This document shows positions 8,393 through 14,930 of a stretch of 25,768 bases of DNA, piece by piece. The position numbers were made by a program, and so were the translations under genes. Source of the stretch: a candidate division WWE3 bacterium (GTDB taxonomy: Bacteria; Patescibacteriota; WWE3; UBA101185; UBA10185); contig PXDX01000035.1 in assembly GCA_003564915.1 (NCBI GenBank), forward strand, positions 1-25,768, given 5' to 3'. The notes beneath the pieces are model-generated. The model made no database searches. It was not told the DNA's origin and saw only the letters and a program-made list of their open reading frames with translations. Within the stretch, counting starts at the first letter, position 1. Each line of letters begins with the position of its first letter.

Positions 8393-9631
8393 TCATCTCT
8401 CTTCCATTGATATGATTTTGAGAAGATCTTCGGGAATGCCCATCAAGCGAGAAGATAAATTCCTTAGACGACTCTCGCCATCAAATCCTGCCAGAACATC
8501 TTCGTACATTAGCAAGGTCTCTTTAACAACAAAGGACCAATCCATGTTTGAAACCCTATCTTTACACGCCGAACAAATACTTCTATAACTCTGGCTGCTG
8601 AGGCGTGATAGTTCTGTGATCTTATTAGCAAAATCCATCGGAGAAGCGCTCTGGTCAAAATTAAAACCTACTTCTAGATCAACTAGTTCTTCCGTTGTTT
8701 CATTGTTCAGGGATACAACCGGAGTTCCTGACGCCAAGGCTTCAATGATTGCCAAACTCTGCACTTCTTTCAAAGATGCTGAAATAAAAAAATGGGCTTT
8801 TTCCAAGTGCTTAAGAACTTCGGAATGAGATACTTTTCCCAAAAAATTCACAGCAACATCGCTGGAAAAAGCCTTATCTTTAATAAATGCTCCGTAATCA
8901 TCATTAAGAGGTACTCCCACTAGATCAAGAACAAAATCTTCTCTTGGTAAATATCTCATAACCTCGATAAGATACTCTTGATTCTTTCTTTCCGTTATAT
9001 AACCGACAAATAGAAGCCTTTTGGGCACTTCCTTAATATCTGCAAAATCTAAGTTATCATAGAAATGGAGATGACGGCCATTAGGAATGTTATAGATAGG
9101 TGATTTCACTCCTAAGGATCTCAGATCCTTTAAAACAGCGTCATTAATGGCTACAATTGCAGAGGATTTTTTCAAAAACAGATCGAAATAGGCTTCTAGA
9201 AAACGGCTATCCAATATTTTTTTCGTTTTATAAAAGGCTTCCGAAAGACCAAAGGATATAATTTCAGACGGAATAGTGTGCGATGTGAAGACAACGGGCA
9301 CGTTATTCTTGAGCGCCCAAAGTAAAGCCACAAAGGGGATCGGACCTTGATCATGCAGATGAACGATGTCAGGGGAGAATTCGCGCAAGTTCTTTGCAAG
9401 CTTAGTGATTTTCGGAGGAGTCATGAAAGGTACGTAGATGTCCCCTCTCCGTTTACCTGAAATCTCAAAATGACTTAGTGAAGGAGTCAGCTTAATTTTG
9501 GATGTACGCTCCCCCGAAAGAACTAATAGCACATCGTGTTCTTGGGATAAAGCTTCTGATAATTCTCTCGCCACCCGACCATCTCCACCAGCACCCTCAG
9601 AAGAAGCGGTTGTAACAAAAACTATGCGCAT
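8393..9631 (-). CDS. GT4-family glycosyltransferase
   Basis: 412 residues in the GT-B fold. The N-terminal domain starts MRIVFVTTAS and has a glycine-rich GAGGDGRVARELSEAL loop and IVHLHDQGPIP; the C-terminal domain has LLFVGYITERKNQEYLIE and the nucleotide-sugar signature SLKEVQSLAIIEALASGTPVV containing the E-x7-E pair. It is a cytoplasmic retaining glycosyltransferase for lipid- or polymer-linked sugars; substrates are not predictable. An upstream GTG at 9661 would add ten residues, but the ATG at 9631 begins the conserved strand directly and has a TAGAAT box 7 nt before it, so I prefer it. Convergent with the kelch gene. Confidence 0.88.
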   Translation of the reverse strand: MRIVFVTTASSEGAGGDGRVARELSEALSQEHDVLLVLSGERTSKIKLTPSLSHFEISGKRRGDIYVPFMTPPKITKLAKNLREFSPDIVHLHDQGPIPFVALLWALKNNVPVVFTSHTIPSEIISFGLSEAFYKTKKILDSRFLEAYFDLFLKKSSAIVAINDAVLKDLRSLGVKSPIYNIPNGRHLHFYDNLDFADIKEVPKRLLFVGYITERKNQEYLIEVMRYLPREDFVLDLVGVPLNDDYGAFIKDKAFSSDVAVNFLGKVSHSEVLKHLEKAHFFISASLKEVQSLAIIEALASGTPVVSLNNETTEELVDLEVGFNFDQSASPMDFANKITELSRLSSQSYRSICSACKDRVSNMDWSFVVKETLLMYEDVLAGFDGESRLRNLSSRLMGIPEDLLKIISMEER

Positions 9632-9638
9632 ATTGTAT

Positions 9639-9644
9639 ATTCTA
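9639..9644 (-). promoter_or_regulatory. -10 box for the GT4 gene
   Basis: TAGAAT on the minus strand, 7 nt before the ATG at 9631. The -35 at 17 nt (TCAAAA) is poor. Confidence 0.35.
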
Positions 9645-9850
9645 ACATCGATGCTGACCACTTTTGACCGGGGTATAGTATTATCTGTAAGGTGTTAGAA
9701 AGGAAGATTCTTTCCCCTTTGCAAATCAATCTGCTGTAGAGGGGATGTTCGTTTAATATGTTTTTTAGAGATAGTATAAAATCTAATCATGGAAGAATAC
9801 GGATATGGAAATGGACTATAGTGTTTGGGGGGAGCCGTCAAGGAGATTTT

Positions 9851-9934
9851 ATGAAGAGGGCTGTTGAATTCCTTCAAGAAGTTCTCTCCACGGATTGGCT
9901 AAAATGCTTCATACATGGGTCAAGGATGTCCTAA
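9851..9934 (+). other. 27-codon open frame with a strong ribosome binding site
   Basis: ATG preceded by AAGGAG at 5 nt, the clearest Shine-Dalgarno in this part of the window, starting a 27-residue frame that ends in TAA over the last codons of the opposing murB. No family is recognised. It could be a small peptide, the head of a lost gene, or chance. The rest of 9645-9930 shows no other gene. Confidence 0.25.
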
Positions 9935-10956
9935 AAGCCGAGAAATTCTGGTTCAGGTGTAATTACTATCCCAAATTTTTCTTGAACCGCGCCCACGATC
10001 ATTTGACTAAATTCCATAACTTCTGTGGCACAGGTGCAGTTTTTATTTACTATTGCTAAGGCATTCTTAGAAGATAGACCGGCATTTTTGTAAGTGTATC
10101 CTTTTGAAAATCCCGCTTGCTCTATCAACCAGCCTGCGGATAATTTTACGGTATCTGTGCTAACCTCCCAAAAGGGAATATCGCCCAAACCTCTTGCATC
10201 GCATATTTTTCGAAAGTGATTTTTTGATATAACCGGATTAGTAAAAAAACTACCAACACCAACACTATCCACATCCTCAATGTCGTAAAGCATGGATTTA
10301 GACTTTCTTATAGCATACACAGCATTTGAAATATCTTTTACAGTAAGCTTTACCGCGCTTTCAAAGTAGTTGTTCAGGTCTTGATAATCTATATTGGGTA
10401 CGCCCTCTTTTTTAAATTTAAATTTTACGTTAAGGATAATTTTATCTTGGTGTTTTTTGAAGACACTTGTCCGGTAGCCAAAACCGCAATCAGAATTTGA
10501 TAAACAGTTTTCTTTTCCGGTTTTTATATCATAAACAGTGACTTCGCTAACAGTATCTTTCAATTCTTGGCCATATGCACCTGCATTTTGAACAACGCCA
10601 CCTCCCACTTCTCCGGGGATACCTGTTAGACATTCAAGTCCAAATAAACCTTTATCAACCGTTTCCAAAACAAGGTCATTGAGAGAGACGCCTGCTCCAA
10701 CTAAATATTCCACATACTCTCCTCTGTCTTTAGAAGAAAAACTCGAATTTGCCATTTTTAAAATAACCCCTGAGAACCCTTGATCAGAGACTATGGTGCT
10801 GCTACCGCCCCCCAAAACATAAAAGGGTAGATTTTCTTTATGCGCTATCTTTAGGGCATCTTCAACATCAGAACAGTTCGTTATTAAGAAAAAATATTTG
10901 CAAGCACCCCCAAAACCGAAGGTAGTATAAGAAGACAATACAACATTACGTTGCAT
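9931..10956 (-). CDS. murB: UDP-N-acetylenolpyruvoylglucosamine reductase (MurB)
   Basis: 341 residues from the chosen ATG. MurB reduces UDP-GlcNAc-enolpyruvate to UDP-MurNAc with NADPH and FAD in cytoplasmic peptidoglycan synthesis. FAD-domain motifs in order: LSSYTTFGFGGACKYF near the start, VLGGGSST, GLECLTGIPGEVGG with QNAGAYGQE, and GYRTSVFK with the catalytic Arg. The substrate domain has VGVGSFFTNPV with the catalytic Ser, KLSAGWLIEQAGF and the terminal PEPEFLG glutamate. Layout matches type I (E. coli-like) enzymes. A longer reading start at 11025 exists, but the ATG at 10956 fits the family and lies 8 nt after TATACT. Its presence shows that the cell makes its own wall. Confidence 0.95.
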   Translation of the reverse strand: MQRNVVLSSYTTFGFGGACKYFFLITNCSDVEDALKIAHKENLPFYVLGGGSSTIVSDQGFSGVILKMANSSFSSKDRGEYVEYLVGAGVSLNDLVLETVDKGLFGLECLTGIPGEVGGGVVQNAGAYGQELKDTVSEVTVYDIKTGKENCLSNSDCGFGYRTSVFKKHQDKIILNVKFKFKKEGVPNIDYQDLNNYFESAVKLTVKDISNAVYAIRKSKSMLYDIEDVDSVGVGSFFTNPVISKNHFRKICDARGLGDIPFWEVSTDTVKLSAGWLIEQAGFSKGYTYKNAGLSSKNALAIVNKNCTCATEVMEFSQMIVGAVQEKFGIVITPEPEFLGF

Positions 10957-10964
10957 ACACGCAC

Positions 10965-10970
10965 AGTATA
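10965..10970 (-). promoter_or_regulatory. -10 box for murB
   Basis: TATACT on the minus strand, 8 nt before the ATG at 10956; no clear -35 at 16-18 nt. Supports the shorter start and a leaderless mRNA. Confidence 0.45.
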
Positions 10971-11117
10971 ACACTCTGCTCAAACTGCCTTTGAAATTTT
11001 TCGGAGAGGTCAAGATACTTCTCAATATTTTGACCGCTTACTCAAGATACTGAGGTGCTATTTATAAGGCGGTTTTGTTTGTAACTCACAGAAATGGATG
11101 CAAAAAACCGCTTCTGT

Positions 11118-11123
11118 TATACT
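11118..11123 (+). promoter_or_regulatory. -10 box for the propeller-like membrane protein gene
   Basis: TATACT, 6 nt before the ATG at 11130. It lies inside the longer open frame that starts at 11094, which argues for the shorter start. Confidence 0.4.
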
Positions 11124-11129
11124 AACCCT

Positions 11130-12335
11130 ATGCATGATAATGAAAGCCCTCCTGCCTCTTTATATCCTGATCAAAATCTTAACGACAAGACTTCCCAGCC
11201 TAAGAGATTAAAATTTTTTATCCCTTTAATAATCACCTTTCTTGCCCTGTCAATTACAACTTTTATTTGGTTGAGAAGTATCCATCTCTTAAATAATCTT
11301 GGCGGCTTTTCCGAAAGCTCCTCTGATGCGAAAATACCCAATGACTCCTTTGAAAGCTTTTTTGATACTAAAATACCTTTATATACAAAGAGTGAGGATG
11401 TCCCTTCCGAGGTTTTGGCATCTTCAATATTACTACACACGAAAGAATATGAGCTATTCCTCAAACAATCTCTTACTGAAAAGAAAACGCTTCTATTACC
11501 TAATGTATACGCCTACTCAATATCTAATGATAAAACAAGAATTGCATTTATAGATTCTCCTCCTGATTCTTTTGAAGAAATTGAAACGGGGGAGTTTTTC
11601 ATTCTAGACCTAAATACTATGGAAACTCGTACATACACTACAAATTCTCTCACTCAGCGAAGTATTCTTTGGTCGCCCGGAGATGAGTATATACTCGTTA
11701 ATTCTGGAACAGGGCCTATAGGTTCTACGGTAACTTACTCTGTCGAGGATGGAAATGCTCATTGTACCTTTAGTAATTTTCCCGTTTGGATGAATGAATC
11801 AGAATTTTTTGTAACTTACTTCGATTGGAGTAGAGAGATGCGTCCTTGGGGAGGAGGGGAAGCGACAGGCGTTATGTATGGAAATATTCATACTTGTTCT
11901 TTTGAGGTTTTTTTGGAAGCTACTGACACAAATGATTATGCGGCTGTTGATTCTTACGAAAGCTTTTTAGTGGTTAGAGAAACTTTTGTACAAAATGTTT
12001 CTGATTGGTGGGACGATGGGGAAACAGAAAACCCCCCATACGAAAGCTTTTATTCGCTTTACGATCCGGTTACAAAGGAAAAGAGCCCCAATAGTTGGTA
12101 TTACGATATGGCGCTAGGGGAAAAGGAAAGGGCTAGAGTAGGGATGGAAAAGGTCTTATCCGAACATTTAGATTTTGAGAGCTTAGCGGTAGAGGAGCAC
12201 CCAACTTATTCGGATTGGTTCCTAGTAAATGTTTACCTGAGTGGTTCAATTTACAATCGAGAGGTATATTTGGTCGGCTTAGGCGATGGTTTTAAGTTAA
12301 TTTTTATTGAAGAGGGGCACGCTAGATGGCTGTAA
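11130..12335 (+). CDS. Membrane-anchored protein with a TolB/WD40-like propeller region
   Basis: 401 residues from ATG 11130. About 30 polar residues rich in Pro, Asp and Asn precede one transmembrane segment (about 32-52), so the bulk is outside. The outer part has SNDKTRIAFIDS, FFILDLNTMETRTYT and RSILWSPGDEYILVNSG, the strand pattern of TolB-type beta-propellers (WSPDGKYI-like). No enzyme motif is seen. Its TAA overlaps the ATG of the next gene by 10 nt, so the two are probably co-translated. Divergent from murB with both promoters in a 174-nt gap. The propeller assignment is by pattern only. Confidence 0.7.
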   Translation: MHDNESPPASLYPDQNLNDKTSQPKRLKFFIPLIITFLALSITTFIWLRSIHLLNNLGGFSESSSDAKIPNDSFESFFDTKIPLYTKSEDVPSEVLASSILLHTKEYELFLKQSLTEKKTLLLPNVYAYSISNDKTRIAFIDSPPDSFEEIETGEFFILDLNTMETRTYTTNSLTQRSILWSPGDEYILVNSGTGPIGSTVTYSVEDGNAHCTFSNFPVWMNESEFFVTYFDWSREMRPWGGGEATGVMYGNIHTCSFEVFLEATDTNDYAAVDSYESFLVVRETFVQNVSDWWDDGETENPPYESFYSLYDPVTKEKSPNSWYYDMALGEKERARVGMEKVLSEHLDFESLAVEEHPTYSDWFLVNVYLSGSIYNREVYLVGLGDGFKLIFIEEGHARWL

Positions 12336-12962
12336 AAGAAAGGCTCACTTTTCTAAAACCAAGCGTAGCAAAGGTTTTCCTTGTTGTACTAATTTATATC
12401 TATAGTTTCAGTGTAATACCTTGGGGGGAGCTCTACCTCACCATTTTCCTACTATGTACTCAACCCTCTAGGATCAAGATCATATTTAACGAATATGTCT
12501 ATTCTACTTGCTCCTTACTACTACCTCATAGCTTGTTTGATTATATTAGTAGCGGATTGGGTTAAAAATAGAAAGTTTCTTCTCATAATCATGATATTTT
12601 TTATGGTGTTACTAATGGGATGGGACGAATTCTTAGTAAATAAAACCATTAACAGACCGAATTATTCCTGTAACGTTGATACGGATTGTTCCGTTAAAAC
12701 TATCTCAAGAGGTTGGTGTGATGAATTTTCGTGTGTTAACGATGGGTGGGAGTACTATAACTCCTTTGTCTCTAAAGTTCTCGGGCTAAGTTGCGCTCCA
12801 ACACTTTATACATGTTCGTGTGTTCAAAATAAATGTGTTTCAAATAATATTTATCAATCTATGAATTTAGATGACTGTAAGAATATTCCTTCAGGGCATA
12901 AAGAACTATGTGTCCAAATAATATCCGATAATATAGAGAGTGAAGAATCTCTAAATTTCTGA
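12326..12962 (+). pseudogene. Small membrane protein with a Cys-rich outer domain, interrupted by a +1 frameshift at a G6 run
   Basis: Two overlapping frames form one protein. The first starts at ATG 12326 with FLKPSVAKVF and a membrane helix, up to VIPWG. At the run of six G (12423-12428) reading moves to the +1 frame, which continues with SSTSPFSYYVLNPL, two or three more helices and NRPNYSCNVDTDCSV, then a domain with about a dozen Cys, ending at TGA 12962. The total of 637 nt is one base more than 212 codons. Removing one G restores a continuous protein of 211 residues. It could be a true mutation, a sequencing error, or programmed slippage. The second frame alone also has its own ATG at 12495 (155 residues). 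Function unknown; Cys spacing suggests disulfides outside the cell. Confidence 0.6.
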
Positions 12963-13172
12963 TTTCTCAGCCTCGGCTATAGTTTCTGGAGCATATTCCA
13001 TTAAACCAAATGTCTCCATTATCTTTCTTCCGGTGATTTTTAGATGACGATGTTGAGTGGGCTCGTCAACGGAAATACCATAATCCCCTACTGTGTAGAA
13101 GCTAATTCCCAAAACCACAAGGAAAAATAATATAAAGGGTAGTTTAGGTAATAGAGTTCTACTAACAAACAT
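12951..13172 (-). pseudogene. N-terminal stub of a GT39/PMT-like membrane glycosyltransferase
   Basis: Only 73 residues. A hydrophobic segment (about 10-30) is followed by GISVDEPTQHRH, the first-loop motif of protein-mannosyltransferase-like GT-C enzymes, where the acidic residue is catalytic. Such proteins are normally 450 residues or more, but here the frame stops after AEAEKSEI, and the rest of the space on that strand is occupied by the 3' end of the frameshifted membrane protein gene (12-nt overlap). The start retains an intact TATAAT box 6 nt upstream. I read it as a truncated gene left by a deletion or recombination joining at about 12950. Confidence 0.7.
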
Positions 13173-13178
13173 AAATCA

Positions 13179-13184
13179 ATTATA
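13179..13184 (-). promoter_or_regulatory. -10 box of the truncated glycosyltransferase
   Basis: Perfect TATAAT on the minus strand, 6 nt before the ATG at 13172; no good -35. Confidence 0.45.
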
Positions 13185-13235
13185 CAAATCTATACTCAAA
13201 GATACATGCAGAATCAAGATACTGGCGTAAAAAAC

Positions 13236-13258
13236 TTTTGCCGGCTGTATCGGCAAAA
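13236..13258. terminator. Bidirectional intrinsic terminator
   Basis: Stem TTTTGCCG/CGGCAAAA (8 bp perfect) with a 7-nt loop. On the minus strand the hairpin is followed, after a G, by a run of T; on the plus strand by CATTTT. It follows the GerMN fragment on the minus strand, so it was probably that gene's terminator. Confidence 0.65.
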
Positions 13259-13323
13259 AACATTTTATCTGAAATGTAATGTATTTGCTAATATACATGA
13301 TCAAGATCAGCAAAAACTAAAGA

Positions 13324-13479
13324 TTAGGGCTGTAGTATTCCTTCAACCTCACCGTAGATGGAAATCTCCACTTCATTTACGGTGTCAAATTGAAACAGTG
13401 TCTGCTTGATTTGAGATCTTATGGCGTTGACTCTAGCGGAGCCAGCCACACCCTCGTTCAATCTTTGATTGAAATCAGG
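13324..13479 (-). pseudogene. C-terminal remnant of a GerMN-domain protein
   Basis: The minus-strand frame ending at TAA 13324 encodes about 52 residues: PDFNQRLNEGVAGSARVNAI then a helix (RSQIKQTLFQF), DTVNEVEISIYGEVEGILQP. This matches the end of GerMN (spore-germination GerM-like) domains, which run through GVAGS, RAQI.QTL.QFPTV, V.IS.DG and end in LQP. No start codon and no N-terminal half are present; homology stops where the serine recombinase remnant begins on the other strand. GerMN proteins are secreted or lipoproteins in non-sporulating bacteria too. A downstream terminator is intact. Confidence 0.7.
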
Positions 13480-13763
13480 TTGACGAAATTGACACCAGAG
13501 TAGCCATGCTCCAAGAAGCCGAAGATAACTATTACATCACTGCAAAACACCTGTTAGAGTTGTCTGAGCGAGCGTACAAACTCCTTATAAGTTCGGAAGT
13601 AAGCGAGCGAAGACAGTTAATCAAATTCGTACTATCGAACCTTGGGATAGAAGGTAAAGAAATCCATTACGAAGCGGTAAAACCCTTTGACACAATCCTT
13701 AATTTTGCAAGTAGTCAATCATGGCTCCTCGGGCTGGACTCGAACCAGCAACCTACCGGTTAA
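13473..13763 (+). pseudogene. C-terminal remnant of a large serine recombinase, ending inside tRNA-Asn
   Basis: Open from 13473 to TAA 13763, with an ATG at 13506 giving 85 residues. The sequence LLELSERAYKLLISSEVSERR, then LIKFVLSNLGIEGKEIHYEA and KPFDTILNFASSQSWLLGLD, is the tail of transposon/phage-type large serine recombinases. The catalytic Ser resolvase domain and zinc ribbon, normally about 350 residues upstream, are missing. The last codons (GLDSNQQPTG) are read from the tRNA-Asn gene on the other strand, the usual sign that such an element sat beside a tRNA. The ORF may still appear intact to gene finders but cannot encode an active enzyme. Confidence 0.82.
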
Positions 13764-13796
13764 CAGCCGGTTGCTCTACCGTTGAGCTACCGAGGA
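13722..13796 (-). tRNA. tRNA-Asn (anticodon GTT), CCA encoded
   Basis: Full cloverleaf on the minus strand: acceptor TCCTCGG pairs with CCGAGGA, D arm GCTC/GAGC, anticodon stem ACCGG/CCGGT with loop CTGTTAA (anticodon GTT), T arm GCTGG-TTCGAGT-CCAGC, discriminator G, CCA. The 5' end is at 13796. A serine recombinase fragment runs convergently into it. Confidence 0.95.
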
Positions 13797-13810
13797 TCAT
13801 TAACAACGAA

Positions 13811-13816
13811 ATTCTA
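13811..13816 (-). promoter_or_regulatory. Extended -10 box for tRNA-Asn
   Basis: TGGTAGAAT on the minus strand (TG-n-TAGAAT), 14 nt before the 5' end of the tRNA. The same nonamer precedes tRNA-Ile. Confidence 0.4.
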
Positions 13817-13888
13817 CCATAGATGGTCAAAAACAGTAGTTTTGGCTAGCAGGAACGGCGCTCGGCTTTGATTCAATCGCTGAAGTAT

Positions 13889-14869
13889 CTATTCATCGTC
13901 GATCTTATCGCTTTTGGGGTTAGTATCTTTATTTTCTCCGTTTTCACGATCGGTCTCTCCAAAAGAATCATTCTCCGTGGATATTTCATCAATAAAAGAA
14001 TCTTCTCCCTCTCTGTCAGTGCTATCAACTCCAGAGGAGAGATCTTTTCCTGAAACGTCCAGTTTTAACACAACAACGGCGCCAAAAAGTATGTTTGTAA
14101 TTATGAACCAATAAGGGAAGTGAAAATCCAAAGAGAACGTGTTCCGAAGAAGCTCTAGCGTCAAAGGTAACGTCATGCTATGAATAGCTATTTGATAATA
14201 TTTTTTATATCCAAGACCCAAATCTCGAAAGAGTCCAAGTACACCCAGTACCACGGCTACAAGAAAAAGATAAAGCAAACGAAACACCAGATAGTACATT
14301 AGAACCCCGAGAACCAGCATAAAACCTACTAAATAAGGTACGAGGCTTAAAAGCGGCTGGATCCAGCTGATCGCTGACTCCAAATCCTCTCTTGAGTATG
14401 TGCCGTCGGGTAAGTTTCTTAGAGGCTGAACGATTGTTTCTTCTTCCATTTGAACAATGATGTTGACTGAATTAATCAAAACAAAAGTATCGTAAGTTTG
14501 TTCCAAATCTTCCAGCGTACCTTCGGAGTCTATAACCAGCAGATTTTCCCTTTCCACTCCTCCCACACCATTTGCGGGCACTATATAAGGCTCTTCTTTA
14601 TTAATAGACATCACTCCTTCTTCAATGGTAATTACAAGATCCTCCTCTACTAAACCTAAAGTATGATCTATCACCTGATTGATGCCTCTTTCTATCCGGG
14701 GAAGTATGCTAAGAGATAAAGATAGCGACGTAATTAGAGTGAAAATTAATGCTAAAGCTACGTAATACTTGAGGGAGAATTTGGTGCTTGTTTGTATGAT
14801 CTCATTATAGTATTGAACTGAAGTCAAGCTTTTTACATAAACGTAGAGTGCGGCCTTTATTTTCTCCAT
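13889..14869 (-). CDS. DUF1189-family membrane protein
   Basis: 326 residues from ATG 14869. The N-terminus KSLTSVQYYNEIIQTSTKFSLKYY is the DUF1189 pattern (a soluble helix, then a first transmembrane segment at about 35-56), followed by an external region of about 130 residues, a block of two or three hydrophobic segments, and a last one near FPYWFIITNILFGAVVV. The C-terminal 50 residues are very acidic (Asp, Glu, Ser). Function of the family is unknown. A longer frame from 14974 exists, but it would overlap the divergent gene; ATG 14869 fits the family start and has TATAAT 7 nt upstream. Confidence 0.8.
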   Translation of the reverse strand: MEKIKAALYVYVKSLTSVQYYNEIIQTSTKFSLKYYVALALIFTLITSLSLSLSILPRIERGINQVIDHTLGLVEEDLVITIEEGVMSINKEEPYIVPANGVGGVERENLLVIDSEGTLEDLEQTYDTFVLINSVNIIVQMEEETIVQPLRNLPDGTYSREDLESAISWIQPLLSLVPYLVGFMLVLGVLMYYLVFRLLYLFLVAVVLGVLGLFRDLGLGYKKYYQIAIHSMTLPLTLELLRNTFSLDFHFPYWFIITNILFGAVVVLKLDVSGKDLSSGVDSTDREGEDSFIDEISTENDSFGETDRENGENKDTNPKSDKIDDE

Positions 14870-14876
14870 GAAATTG

Positions 14877-14882
14877 ATTATA
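14877..14882 (-). promoter_or_regulatory. -10 box for the DUF1189 gene
   Basis: Perfect TATAAT on the minus strand, 7 nt before the ATG at 14869, back-to-back with the promoter of the large secreted protein (-10 boxes 33 bp apart), so the -35 regions overlap. Confidence 0.5.
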
Positions 14883-14912
14883 CAGAATTTGGATGTTTTA
14901 GGTAAAAGTGTT

Positions 14913-14921
14913 TGGTATAAT
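14913..14921 (+). promoter_or_regulatory. Extended -10 promoter of the large secreted protein
   Basis: TGGTATAAT (TG-n-TATAAT) ends 9 nt before the ATG at 14931. No -35 is needed for extended -10 promoters, and none is clear. A leaderless mRNA is expected. Confidence 0.55.
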
Positions 14922-14930
14922 TTTTTATAT

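Noticed and set aside
10957..11025. Longer N-terminus of MurB from 11025
   Set aside because: The extra 23 residues lie upstream of the usual MurB beginning and cover the likely -10 box.
13722..13763. GLDSNQQPTG as a genuine protein C-terminus
   Set aside because: These codons are the antisense of tRNA-Asn; the tail is a read-through of the recombinase frame into the tRNA gene.
14868..14930. Longer start (ATG 14868) for the large surface protein
   Set aside because: It would place the promoter -10 box inside the gene and put 21 odd residues before a normal signal peptide. The ATG at 14931 is preferred.
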